Source: an uncultured Collinsella sp. (lineage in GTDB: Bacteria; Actinomycetota; Coriobacteriia; Coriobacteriales; Coriobacteriaceae). From it: DNA of 12,359 nucleotides. The translations under genes were made by a program, and so were the position numbers. Shown here in pieces: positions 1-7,689 of this stretch. The first letter of the stretch is position 1. Every line of letters begins with the position of its first letter. The stretch is from NCBI GenBank assembly GCA_937981515.1, contig CALJNY010000260.1, forward strand, positions 1-12,359, given 5' to 3'. The notes below the pieces were generated by a model. The model was not told the origin of the DNA. It saw only the letters and a list, made by a program, of their open reading frames with translations, and searched no databases.

Positions 1-787
1 CGCCCTGGTCAAAGACGTGCATCTCGCATGCAACACCCTCCTCGGCCATGCGCTGCGCAAACGGGTAGACCTGCGCGATCGGCGCCGTCTTGTCGTCCGA
101 AACGCCCCACACAAAGGTCGGGGGCATCTGGCGCGAAACGTGCGTGGTAGGGCAAATGTCGGTCAGGTGCTCATCGGTCGCCTCGCCACCCGTCACCATC
201 GACAGATAGTCGTTGAGTAAATCGCGCCCCGTCTTGCCACCCGTCTTGGGCACGCGCAGGTCGATGCGCGGGTCGCGCGTCTGCATATCGCGCACATAGG
301 CAAGGTCGAGCAACGGATAGCCCAGCACCACGGCGTCGGGACGAATATCCTCCGGACGAGCCCCGGCAAGGCCCGCGAAGGGTCCGGTCTTCCACTGCGT
401 TGCCAACGAGGCGCAGATCATGCCGCCCGCCGAGAAACCCACGATGCACACGCGCTTGGGATCGACATGCCACTTGTCGGCGTTGGCGCGCACGGTAGCG
501 ACCATCTTGGCGAGGTCCGCCTGCGGATGCGGAAAGCTCACGTCGCCCGTGGCGCTCGTCACATAGTTGAGCACAAAGGCCTGGTAGCCGCGGTCCAAAA
601 ATGCAAACGCCACCGGGTCCTGCTCGTGCGGAGCGATATGCGTAAACCCGCCTCCGCCGCAGATGATCACCGCGGGGCGGCGGCCATTGGGCTTGTCGGG
701 CAGCGGCTCGGCACCCAGATACGTAAACGTCGCCGGATAATCCTCGGTCGGCTCCTCGCCCCACAGCGCATGGTTCTCGACAATCAT
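1..787 (-). CDS. Alpha/beta-hydrolase, esterase/lipase-like (partial, C-terminus outside window)
   Basis: I translated the minus strand from the ATG at 787-785; it stays open for 262 codons to the window edge. A ribosome binding site (AAGGGAG) lies about five bases upstream. Seen: a glycine-rich oxyanion-type segment CGGGGFTHI (residues about 43-51), the nucleophile elbow GFSAGG with the probable catalytic serine at 119, and VSDDKTAP near 229-235 with the probable acid D232. The catalytic histidine would be expected just after FDQG (259-262), beyond the window. This order matches small acyl-ester hydrolases of the Aes/BD-FAE type, which usually cleave short-chain esters such as acetyl groups on sugars. 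No signal peptide is visible, so it is probably cytoplasmic. Its substrate cannot be told from sequence. It is divergent from the EIIA gene. The fold is secure; the specificity is not. Confidence 0.88.
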   Translation of the reverse strand, partial: MIVENHALWGEEPTEDYPATFTYLGAEPLPDKPNGRRPAVIICGGGGFTHIAPHEQDPVAFAFLDRGYQAFVLNYVTSATGDVSFPHPQADLAKMVATVRANADKWHVDPKRVCIVGFSAGGMICASLATQWKTGPFAGLAGARPEDIRPDAVVLGYPLLDLAYVRDMQTRDPRIDLRVPKTGGKTGRDLLNDYLSMVTGGEATDEHLTDICPTTHVSRQMPPTFVWGVSDDKTAPIAQVYPFAQRMAEEGVACEMHVFDQG

Positions 788-913
788 ATGTGCTCCCTTC
801 GCGCAGATTATGCGCACTCGTTTTTCGCACCTTAGCGTACCCCACTTGAGCCCGTGGCGCAGAAACACCCCCGCAATAAGTTGGCCTTCAACTGATATAT
901 CACAAAATCGCTG

Positions 914-942
914 TTCAGAGGTATCGTTGGGCAGCGTAAAAT
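914..942 (+). promoter_or_regulatory. Candidate promoter for the EIIA gene
   Basis: TTCAGA (914-919) and TAAAAT (937-942) are separated by 17 bases, a good fit to a housekeeping sigma promoter. The predicted transcript would start near 949 and carry a leader of about 85 bases before the ATG at 1034. This is a pattern match only. Confidence 0.45.
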
Positions 943-973
943 AGGGGCGCTGACCGTGCTGGGAAACACGTAC

Positions 974-983
974 GAAACGTTTC
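974..983. promoter_or_regulatory. Perfect palindrome GAAACGTTTC, possible LacI-family operator
   Basis: A perfect 10-bp palindrome with a central CG lies about 25-35 bases downstream of the predicted EIIA transcription start and 50 bases before the start codon. An additional GGAAAC (962-967) forms a wider inverted repeat with GTTTCC (979-984). Central-CG palindromes of this kind are typical of LacI/CcpA-family operators, and a site downstream of +1 could act as a roadblock. No regulator gene is present in the window to pair with it, so the role is inferred. Confidence 0.3.
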
Positions 984-1033
984 CGGCAAACCACACGCGT
1001 GCAACATGCGCGCCTGATACGTTGGAGGCATCT

Positions 1034-1597
1034 ATGGGTCTGCTCGATTCGCTCAAGTCCACGTTCACTTCGTCGGGCGAGGCGTCCGTTCCGCCCGCAG
1101 CAAGCTTCGCCACCCGCGAAGGCGTCATCTACGCTCCCGTCAACGGCGTGCTCGTCAATCTGAGTGAAGTTCCCGACGAGACCATCGCCTCGGGCATGCT
1201 CGGTCAGGGCTACGGCATCGAACCAATTACCGGCACCATCTACGCCCCCGCCAACGGCCGTATCGGCGCCACCACCGTCACCAACCACTCCATCGGCATG
1301 ATTACCGAGGACGGTCTTCGCGTGTTCATCCATGTTGGCCTGGGCACCGTGGAAATGAACGGCAAGGGTTTTGCCCGCTTTGTCGAGATGGGCGATGTGG
1401 TCAAGGCAGGCCAGCCGCTCATCAGCTTCGACCGCGAGGCCATTAAGGCCGCTGGTCACGAGGACATCGTGACCGTCATCGTCTCTGAGCTCGATCGCCT
1501 CAAGAGCATCGACCATGTCGGCGAGTCCGGAACGCTTATCGGCGGCAATCCGCTCGTCAAGCTTGGCGACCCGCTGCTGGTTGCCAAGACCAAGTAG
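1034..1597 (+). CDS. PTS glucose-type EIIA domain protein
   Basis: A 187-residue protein starting at ATG 1034, chosen because TTGGAGG (1022-1028) sits five bases upstream; the frame is open further upstream but has no comparable site there. It is a single-domain sugar phosphotransferase EIIA of the Glc/Crr type (PTS_EIIA_1). Seen: a beta-rich core with APVNG and APANG turns, TNHSIG with H85, and FIHVGLGTVEMNG with H100. By comparison with the family, H100 is the phosphorylated histidine that accepts phosphate from HPr and passes it to an EIIB, and H85 is the neighbouring active-site histidine. Length is close to the E. coli enzyme (about 169 residues) plus a short N-terminal extension. It is cytoplasmic. 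No EIIB/EIIC lies nearby, so it may serve several permeases or have a regulatory role. It is transcribed alone, ending in TAG. Confidence 0.93.
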   Translation: MGLLDSLKSTFTSSGEASVPPAASFATREGVIYAPVNGVLVNLSEVPDETIASGMLGQGYGIEPITGTIYAPANGRIGATTVTNHSIGMITEDGLRVFIHVGLGTVEMNGKGFARFVEMGDVVKAGQPLISFDREAIKAAGHEDIVTVIVSELDRLKSIDHVGESGTLIGGNPLVKLGDPLLVAKTK

Positions 1598-1661
1598 CCG
1601 AGCATCATCGCATAAAGGCTCAACCACCCGTGCATCTTTGCCGCATTTGTGTTGTTGTTTT

Positions 1662-1699
1662 TGCCTATGTAGAGGTTCTGAATCGCTTCTATATAGGCA
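1662..1699. repeat. 12-bp inverted repeat between EIIA and acyltransferase genes
   Basis: TGCCTATGTAGA (1662-1673) pairs with TCTATATAGGCA (1688-1699): 11 Watson-Crick pairs plus one G-T, around a 14-base spacer. No T-run follows the right arm on the plus strand, and none follows on the minus strand, so it does not look like a standard intrinsic terminator. It could be an operator for a dimeric regulator or a leader/3'-end RNA structure. The rest of this 234-base gap (1598-1831) shows nothing further that I can support. Confidence 0.45.
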
Positions 1700-1831
1700 G
1701 CTGAACATCAACGCAGGTGCGGCTTTTGCGTAGCGAGGCATCGCCCCGCGGCATGTTGTTCAACCGCACGAACCCCCTTCCCTTGTCCGCGCAGAGCGCT
1801 AGACTGCTAGGTCGACATTGGAGGAAGATCG

Positions 1832-3766
1832 ATGCAAAACACACCCACGGGCGCCGCACATGCCGCGTCTCAACGCAACCAACGCATCGTCGCGCTCGAC
1901 GGGCTCCGCGCCCTCGCCATCGCCGGCGTCGTCCTATATCACCTTCGCCCCAGCCGCCTGACCGGCGGTTTTTTAGGCGTTACACTCTTCTTTACGCTGA
2001 GTGGCTATCTCGCCACCAAAAGCATTATGCGGGCCACGGCACGCGACGGATTCTCGTACCCACGCTATATCTGCCGCCGCATTGCGCGCATGATGCCGCC
2101 GATCGTCGTGACCATCGCGCTTTCCGCCGTCGCCACCTACATCGCGGCCCCGAGCCTACTCCCTAAGGTGCAGCAGGACGCCCTGCCATCGGCGCTCTTT
2201 TTGAGCAACTGGTTCTACATCTTCCGCAACGTCTCGTATTTCGCCGCCGCGGGACTCCCCTCGCCGCTCACGCACCTGTGGTTCTGCGCTGTCACCATGC
2301 AGTTCTATCTGGTATGGCCGGTCATCCTTATGGCACTGTGCAGCAAAACCAGGTCGCGCAACACCGCCATCGGCATCACGATCGCATTCGCGCTTGTATC
2401 GACGGCAGCCATGGTCCTCATGTTTGATCCCACCGCCGACACATCGCGCGTCTACTACGGAACCGACGCCCGTGCCGCCGAGCTTCTATGCGGAGCCTTA
2501 GCCGCCATCGCCGCGCCGCGTCTGCGCGAGATGCTGAGCGGTGACATCCATATCCCCGGCGCCAACAAGGGCATCTCAAAGGTCAACGCGATTTCTATCG
2601 TGTGGCTCGTTGCCGTTATAGCCGGCGCACTCATGCTGACCGGAGAGAGCGCCTGGCTCTACCGCGGCGGCTTTTTGCTGTTTGCCCTGCTCACCGGGCT
2701 CCTTATCACCTGCGTGCAAAACACGGAATGTATCGTGCGTCGTCTGTTGTCGGTCAAGCCGCTCGTCTGGCTGGGACAGCGCTCGTTCTCAGTCTATCTG
2801 GTGCACTATCCCCTACTGCTTCTTATGAACCCCGCAACCCGCACTACCCGCATCGCCTGGTGGGAGCAGGTATTACAGCTTGTACTGATTCTTGCGGTAG
2901 CCGAGGTTTTCTATCGCCTCGTCGAACGCCCTTGGTCCCACAAGCCGGCCCAACAGGACAGCACGGCAAGAAAACACGTCCTCGCGCCCGCCATGGTGCT
3001 CCCCGCGCTTGGCGCCGCATGCGTCGCCGCACTTGCCTTCGCGCCGCTTGACTGGGCAGGCATCGCCACCGCCCGCGCCGAGCAGCTCCGTCCCGAGCTT
3101 GCCCAGAACGCGACCTCCGCCCAGGACAACGGAGCCAACGACAAGGGTGCCGAACCCGCATCCGGTAAAGAATCCCAACCCAACGACACCGCATCCGATG
3201 ACGCCACCAAGCAAAAACCCAAAGAGGGACCTATCGCCGAAAAGGTCCCCAAGAACCTTGACTGGAAGAGCTTTACCTACGACGAGGCAACCGGAACCTG
3301 CGACGCCCGCGTGCTCATGATCGGCGACTCGGTCACCGCAGGTGCCCAACCTGGCATTCAGGCGGCGCTTCCCAACGCGTACATCGACGGCGTGGTGAGC
3401 CGCCAGTTCTACACCTTCCAGGATGTCTATGCACAGGACAGCGCCAACTACGATCCAAGCGTGGTCATCTGCGCGCTTGGCACCAACGGCCTCATCCGCG
3501 ACCCCCAGCAGGTGCAGGACGTGATTAATGCCGTGGGCGGCAAGCCCATCTACTTTGTGACCGTGCGCGTGCCGCTCGAGCTGCAGGACCGCAATAACCA
3601 GATGATTCGTGACGTCTGTGCCCAAAACGACAACGCCGGCGTCATCGACTGGAACGGTGCCTCAGAGGGCCACAGTGAATACCTCGTCGACGACGGCACA
3701 CACCTCACCCAGGCGGGAATCGACACCTACGCCGCCCTCATACGCCAAGCCATCTGCGGGCACTAG
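1832..3766 (+). CDS. Membrane acyltransferase with C-terminal SGNH domain (OafA/YrhL type)
   Basis: A 644-residue protein starting at ATG 1832, six bases after GGAGGA (1820-1825). Residues about 17-375 form an Acyltransferase_3 domain with roughly ten hydrophobic segments: IVALDGLRALAI at the start, conserved H37 in VVLYHLRP, FFTLSGY, RRIARMMPP and HLWF..MQFYLVWP. One more membrane segment lies near 385-410. A low-complexity linker rich in A, N, D, E, K, P follows (about 420-475). The C-terminal SGNH hydrolase-like domain shows GDS with S500, GTNG with N552 and DGTH with D621/H624, so all four SGNH blocks are recognisable. Proteins of this build move an acyl group, usually acetyl, across the membrane onto surface polysaccharide, teichoic acid or peptidoglycan. 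The acceptor here is unknown. It stands alone, ending in TAG, with no visible strong terminator after it. Confidence 0.92.
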   Translation: MQNTPTGAAHAASQRNQRIVALDGLRALAIAGVVLYHLRPSRLTGGFLGVTLFFTLSGYLATKSIMRATARDGFSYPRYICRRIARMMPPIVVTIALSAVATYIAAPSLLPKVQQDALPSALFLSNWFYIFRNVSYFAAAGLPSPLTHLWFCAVTMQFYLVWPVILMALCSKTRSRNTAIGITIAFALVSTAAMVLMFDPTADTSRVYYGTDARAAELLCGALAAIAAPRLREMLSGDIHIPGANKGISKVNAISIVWLVAVIAGALMLTGESAWLYRGGFLLFALLTGLLITCVQNTECIVRRLLSVKPLVWLGQRSFSVYLVHYPLLLLMNPATRTTRIAWWEQVLQLVLILAVAEVFYRLVERPWSHKPAQQDSTARKHVLAPAMVLPALGAACVAALAFAPLDWAGIATARAEQLRPELAQNATSAQDNGANDKGAEPASGKESQPNDTASDDATKQKPKEGPIAEKVPKNLDWKSFTYDEATGTCDARVLMIGDSVTAGAQPGIQAALPNAYIDGVVSRQFYTFQDVYAQDSANYDPSVVICALGTNGLIRDPQQVQDVINAVGGKPIYFVTVRVPLELQDRNNQMIRDVCAQNDNAGVIDWNGASEGHSEYLVDDGTHLTQAGIDTYAALIRQAICGH

Positions 3767-3827
3767 GCAACGCAAAATCGGCGCTTGCGCGGTGCCCACG
3801 TCACGCCCATACATCACACCTGACGTT

Positions 3828-3856
3828 TTGCTACGCCCCCACTCGCGGGTTAGAAT
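3828..3856 (+). promoter_or_regulatory. Promoter for asnS
   Basis: TTGCTA (3828-3833) and TAGAAT (3851-3856) are spaced by 17 bases, the best promoter match in the window. The transcript would start near 3863, about 40 bases before the GTG start. No T-box or other leader structure fits in that space. Confidence 0.6.
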
Positions 3857-3902
3857 GGTTAACTGTTTGGAAATAATCCGTACAACCGTTATGGGAGGAT
3901 AC

Positions 3903-5306
3903 GTGAACCGCACCAAAATCGCGCAGCTCTATGCCGATGCCGAGTCGCTCGGTGGCCAGACCGTCACCGTTGCCGGCTGGGTCAAGTCTGTCCGCGACAT
4001 GAAGAACTTTGGCTTCGTCACACTCAACGACGGCAGCTGCTTCCGTGACCTGCAGGTCGTCATGAACCGCGAGGCGCTCGACAACTACGACGAGATCGCC
4101 CATCAAAACGTCTCGGCCGCCCTCATCTGCACCGGCACCGTCAAGCTGACCCCCGATGCGCCCCAGCCCTTCGAGCTTTCTGCCACCTCCATCGAGGTCG
4201 AGGGCGTCAGCGCTCCGGATTACCCGCTGCAGAAAAAGCGCGCAACCGTCTAGTTCCTGCGCACCCAGCAGCACCTGCGCCCGCGTACCAACCTGTTCCG
4301 CGCCGTGTTCCGCATCCGCTCTGTCGCGGCTGCCGCCATCCACCGCTTCTTCCAGGAGCAGGGCTTTGTCTACGTCAACACCCCCATCATCACCACGAGT
4401 GACTGCGAGGGTGCTGGCGAGATGTTCCGCGTGACCACGCTCGACCCCAAAAACCCGCCCCTCACCGAGTCCGGCGAGGTCGACTGGAGCCAGGACTTCT
4501 TTGGCAAGCATGCGAGCCTCACCGTGTCCGGCCAGCTCAATGCCGAGAACTTTGCCATGGCCTTTGGCGACGTGTACACCTTTGGCCCCACCTTCCGCGC
4601 CGAAAACTCCAACACCACGCGCCACGCCGCCGAGTTTTGGATGATTGAGCCCGAGATGGCCTTCGCCGACCTCAACGACTACATGGACAACGCCGAGGCC
4701 ATGCTCAAGTACGTTCTTAAGGACGTTATGGCCACCTGCCCCGACGAGCTCAATATGCTCAACAAGTTTGTGGACAAGGGTCTGGTCGAGCGTCTGAACC
4801 ACGTGGCAAACTCCGACTTCGCCCGCGTTACCTACACCGAGGCCGTCGAGATCCTGGAGCAGGCGGTGGCTGCCGGCCACAAGTTCGACTACCCCGTCAG
4901 CTGGGGCATCGACCTGCAAACCGAGCACGAGCGTTTCCTGACCGAGGAGCACTTTAAGCGCCCGACCTTCGTAACCGACTACCCGGCGGAGATTAAGGCG
5001 TTCTACATGCGCATGAACGAGGACGGCAAGACCGTCGCCGCCGCCGACTGCCTGGTTCCCGGTATCGGCGAGATTATCGGCGGCTCCCAGCGCGAGGAGC
5101 GCCTGGATCTGCTCGAGGCCCGCATCAAGGACCTGGGCATGAATCCCGAGCAGTACAAGTACTACCTTGACCTGCGCCGCTACGGTTCCTGCAAGCACGC
5201 CGGCTACGGCTTGGGCTTCGAGCGCTTGGTGATGTACCTCACCGGCGTGGGCAACATCCGCGACGTCCTGCCGCACCCGCGCACCGTGGGCAACGCCGAC
5301 TTCTAA
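3903..5306 (+). pseudogene. asnS: Asparaginyl-tRNA synthetase gene interrupted by in-frame TAG at codon 117
   Basis: The product would charge tRNA-Asn with asparagine in the cytoplasm. Start is GTG 3903, because GGGAGGA (3893-3899) precedes it; ATG 3891 overlaps that site. Codons 1-116 encode the anticodon-binding OB-fold (TVAGWVKSVRDMKNFGFVTLNDGS). Then TAG occurs at 4251-4253, in [23 protein letters not shown]. The E. coli enzyme reads KRHSIEYLRE here as I recall it, so the stop replaces a conserved glutamate; GAG to TAG is one base change. The same frame continues through motif 1, motif 2 ([11 protein letters not shown], from residue 231) and motif 3 (GLGFERL, 436-442) to TAA 5304-5306. 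Read through, it would be 467 residues, the normal family length. There is no frameshift or other decay. A restart at GTG 4305 would give a 333-residue catalytic fragment without the tRNA-binding domain. Real mutation versus sequence error is unresolved. Confidence 0.93.
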
Positions 5307-5347
5307 TCGCCATAGCGCCACCAAACGCGTTCCAGCGCATCACGCCA

Positions 5348-5380
5348 GCGCCTCTCGGCAAGCCGAGGGGCGCTTTTTTT
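5348..5380 (+). terminator. Intrinsic terminator of asnS
   Basis: GCGCCTCTCGGC (5348-5359) pairs with GCCGAGGGGCGC (5362-5373) over 12 bp with one T-G pair and a two-base gap (in practice a tetraloop), followed directly by seven T (5374-5380). It lies 41 bases after the asnS stop codon. Confidence 0.92.
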
Positions 5381-5556
5381 CAACAGCATCCGTCAAGCTT
5401 TTGGCAAGGTTTTGGTCAGTTAGGCAGGGTTGTTGAAAACTCGACCCGCCGTTTGCCGGCAACCATCGACCGTCCAAGGCGTCACGCGTCCTTGGCCAGA
5501 CTCCGCACCCTAGGCTCTGATCTGCCATCACCAAAAAAGGAAAGGACGTGGGCGCT

Positions 5557-6345
5557 ATGACCGAAGCCGTTGTTGAAAACTACGAGACCACGACCAGGGG
5601 CTCCGCCTCGATGGCAGCCTATCGCGCCGTACGCATCCTGCAGCTCTTGAGCGAGAACACCGGCGAGGACAAGGCGCTGCTTTCCGACGAGTTGGTCGAG
5701 CTCCTCGCCCATCCCAACGACCCCGCCCGCATGCCCATCTCGGCGGCACGCCGCAGCATCTATACCTCGATATCCGCACTTCGTCACGCCGGATACGAAA
5801 TCGACTATAAGCGCGGCGTGGGCTATCGGCTCCTCACCCGCCCACTTGCTGACGAAGAGATCATACGGCTCCACGGCATGGTCATGCGTAACCGATCGAC
5901 GCCCATAGCCATTCGAAAGAGCATGGCGCAGCACCTGGTCGCCATGGCGAGCGCCGATGTTCGCGACTATCTCGATATGCCCGAACCGGCACCGGCCGCC
6001 AACGACGCGCCCGTCAAGACAACGCGTCCGCACGCCAAGCGTATCGACACGTGCGAACTCGTCGAACAGGCCATCGACCATGGAACAACTGTCAGCTTTG
6101 ATATCACAAACGTCCTGACCCGAGGCGAAATCGAGGTGGTACGGATGACGGTCCGACCCTTTGCCATCAGGCAGCGCGATGGCGTCTCGTATCTGCTGGG
6201 AACGGTCTACGACACCCGAGGCGCCGACGACACCCTGCGCACCGTTGAGGTCAGCCGCATGAGAAACGTCAGCACGCGTTTGCTCGACGGCAAGAAACTC
6301 TTTGCCGCGCTAGACGAAGAAGACAGCCCCGCACCCGCAGTATAA
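5557..6345 (+). CDS. WYL-domain transcriptional regulator
   Basis: A 262-residue protein from ATG 5557; an alternative GTG at 5548 would add three residues. The purine tract AAGGAAAGGA (5537-5546) serves either start, and I prefer ATG because the GTG would lie only one base after the closest GGA. Residues about 20-95 look like a winged helix (YRAVRILQLL, then SAARRSIYTSISALRHAGYE and KRGVGYRLL). Residues about 165-248 look like a WYL domain: TVSFDI, VRPFAIRQRDGVSYLLGTVYD, LRTVEVSRMRNV. The signature tryptophan is serine here (S211-Y212-L213). WYL proteins are usually DNA-binding regulators that sense a small molecule or nucleic acid. The gene sits alone between the asnS terminator and the ABC transporter, so it might regulate that transporter; this is inference from position only. 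Confidence 0.82.
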   Translation: MTEAVVENYETTTRGSASMAAYRAVRILQLLSENTGEDKALLSDELVELLAHPNDPARMPISAARRSIYTSISALRHAGYEIDYKRGVGYRLLTRPLADEEIIRLHGMVMRNRSTPIAIRKSMAQHLVAMASADVRDYLDMPEPAPAANDAPVKTTRPHAKRIDTCELVEQAIDHGTTVSFDITNVLTRGEIEVVRMTVRPFAIRQRDGVSYLLGTVYDTRGADDTLRTVEVSRMRNVSTRLLDGKKLFAALDEEDSPAPAV

Positions 6346-6413
6346 GCCCCGTTACCGTCCGTCGTTCCTCAGCACCGCCCATCCGGTTCAGTATTAAAAA
6401 ACCCGCCAGGTTA

Positions 6414-6441
6414 TTGTAAAAATGGACATTGGCGTTACTAT
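6414..6441 (+). promoter_or_regulatory. Candidate promoter of the ABC transporter operon
   Basis: TTGTAA (6414-6419) and TACTAT (6436-6441) with a 16-base spacer lie in an AT-rich patch that stands out from its surroundings. The leader would be about 57 bases, too short for a T-box. It holds only a weak hairpin, TGCAC (6451-6455) with GTGCA (6465-6469). Confidence 0.5.
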
Positions 6442-6504
6442 AGTCCCACTTGCACTTTTTCCTTGTGCAGTGTTTCCAGCCATTTTTATACTGGGGGTAA
6501 TGAT

Positions 6505-7485
6505 ATGAAGGACATCACCATCAGCCGCAGGAGCCTTCTTGTCTCCGCTGGCCTGCTCGCGCTCGCTCCGCTCGCCGGATGCGGCGGCAACTCTGGTTCC
6601 GGCTCCGCTGCCGCCGGTTCCGACTACACCATCGGCGTTCTGCAGCTTACCGAGCACTCCGCGCTCGATGCCGCCAACGACGGCTTCGTCAAGGCCATCA
6701 AGAAGAGCGGTCTCAAGGTCAAGATCGACCAGAAGAACGCCCAGAACGACCAGTCCACGTGTAAGTCCATTGCCGACAAGTTCGTAGGCGACGGCGTCAA
6801 CCTGATCTATGCCATCGCTACGCCCGCCGCGCAGGCTGCCGCCGGCGCCACCGCCGATATCCCCATCGTGGGCTGTGCCATCACCGACTACGTCGCTTCC
6901 GGCCTGGTCCAGGACAACGACAAGCCCGGCACCAACGTCACGGGCGCTTCCGACCTCACCCCGGTCGCCGAGCAGCTCGAGATGATGCAGAAGGTCCTGC
7001 CCGACGTTAAGAAGGTCGGCCTGCTCTACTGCACCGCCGAATCCAACTCCGACGTCCAGATCAAGGCCGCCAAGAAGGAGCTCGACAAGCTGGGCCTGGA
7101 GTACACCGACTTCACCGTCTCGAGCTCTAACGAGATCCAGTCCGTCGTCGAGTCTGCCGTGGGCAAGGTCGACGCGCTGTACTCCCCCACCGACAACACC
7201 ATCGCCGCGGGTGCCTCGCAGGTCGGCCAGATCTGCAAGGAGAATAAGCTCCCCTTCGTAACTGGTGAGGAGGGCATGTGCAAGGCCGGCGGCCTGTTCA
7301 CCCTCTCCATCAACTACGAGGACCTGGGCTACGCCGCGGGCGAGATGGCCGTCAAGATCCTGAAGGGCGAGGCCAAGCCCGAGGATATGCCGATCAAGCA
7401 CCTCTCGAGCAAGGACCTGGTCGTCGTCAAGAACGACGAGATGGCCGAGGCCCTGGGCATCGACCTTTCCGCTCTGGACGCGTAG
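6505..7485 (+). CDS. ABC transporter substrate-binding lipoprotein (TrpX/COG2984 family)
   Basis: A 326-residue protein from ATG 6505, seven bases after GGGGG (6493-6497). The N-terminus has ISRRSLL, a hydrophobic stretch and the lipobox LAGC with lipidated C26, then a Gly/Ser/Ala linker. It is therefore anchored outside the membrane; the paired arginines (R8, R9) make Tat export possible. The mature part (YTIGVLQLTEHSALDAANDGF, then VNLIYAIATPAAQAA, LYSPTDNTIAAGA and LPFVTGEEGM) is characteristic of the ABC_sub_bind family, whose best-known member is the streptococcal tryptophan-binding TrpX. The ligand here is uncertain: an aromatic amino acid is a reasonable guess, but relatives bind other compounds. 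Permease and ATPase genes of the matching family follow, giving a complete importer. Confidence 0.93.
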   Translation: MKDITISRRSLLVSAGLLALAPLAGCGGNSGSGSAAAGSDYTIGVLQLTEHSALDAANDGFVKAIKKSGLKVKIDQKNAQNDQSTCKSIADKFVGDGVNLIYAIATPAAQAAAGATADIPIVGCAITDYVASGLVQDNDKPGTNVTGASDLTPVAEQLEMMQKVLPDVKKVGLLYCTAESNSDVQIKAAKKELDKLGLEYTDFTVSSSNEIQSVVESAVGKVDALYSPTDNTIAAGASQVGQICKENKLPFVTGEEGMCKAGGLFTLSINYEDLGYAAGEMAVKILKGEAKPEDMPIKHLSSKDLVVVKNDEMAEALGIDLSALDA

Positions 7486-7553
7486 CGGCATGCGCGGCGA
7501 TGTGCCTAGGGCCCATACTCGCGCCGTTGCCGTGCTATTCAATATCTGAGCCA

Positions 7554-7587
7554 CAGGGGCGGACGTCAAAGACCGGCGTTCGCCCTG
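7554..7587 (+). other. Hairpin in the lipoprotein-permease gap
   Basis: CAGGGGCGGACGTC (7554-7567) can pair with GGCGTTCGCCCTG (7575-7587): about 13 pairs including two G-T pairs, with one bulged G and a seven-base loop. Only a weak T-rich stretch (CTTGTTTC) follows, so it could be a leaky terminator or an mRNA-stabilising stem that lets the binding protein be made in excess over permease and ATPase. A second small stem follows: CGGATG (7595-7600) with CATCCG (7609-7614). The rest of the gap 7486-7689 shows no gene. Confidence 0.45.
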
Positions 7588-7689
7588 CTTGTTTCGGATG
7601 AGACAAAACATCCGTCCGCAGCTCTTTTATGCATTGTTACCGCTATTATGGAAAATCACGTGTCCACCCTATCCTAGGAGGTATGAAGC

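Noticed and set aside
171..845. Long minus-strand open frame across the hydrolase region
   Set aside because: It is in a different frame from the hydrolase, has arginine-rich composition without recognisable motifs, and overlaps the frame that carries GFSAGG and a proper ribosome binding site.
4251..4253. Programmed recoding of the asnS amber codon (for example pyrrolysine or selenocysteine-like)
   Set aside because: Selenocysteine uses TGA, the residue replaced is a plain conserved glutamate, TAG ends other genes here, and no recoding structure is evident directly downstream.
3831..5324. 497-codon minus-strand open frame opposite asnS
   Set aside because: Its valine/glycine/histidine-rich product is the usual mirror of a GC-rich coding strand; the plus strand encodes clear AsnRS motifs.
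5429..5581. Exact 13-base repeat GTTGTTGAAAACT at 5429-5441 and 5569-5581
   Set aside because: One copy lies inside the regulator's coding sequence and there is no third copy or flanking structure; a chance match of this length somewhere in the window is not improbable.
6449..6470. Possible attenuator or T-box in the ABC operon leader
   Set aside because: The leader is only about 57 bases, the hairpin has five to six pairs, and the conserved T-box sequence is absent.
6394..7611. 405-codon minus-strand open frame opposite the binding-protein gene
   Set aside because: Repetitive V/G/L/D composition and full overlap with an unmistakable lipoprotein gene mark it as antisense shadow.
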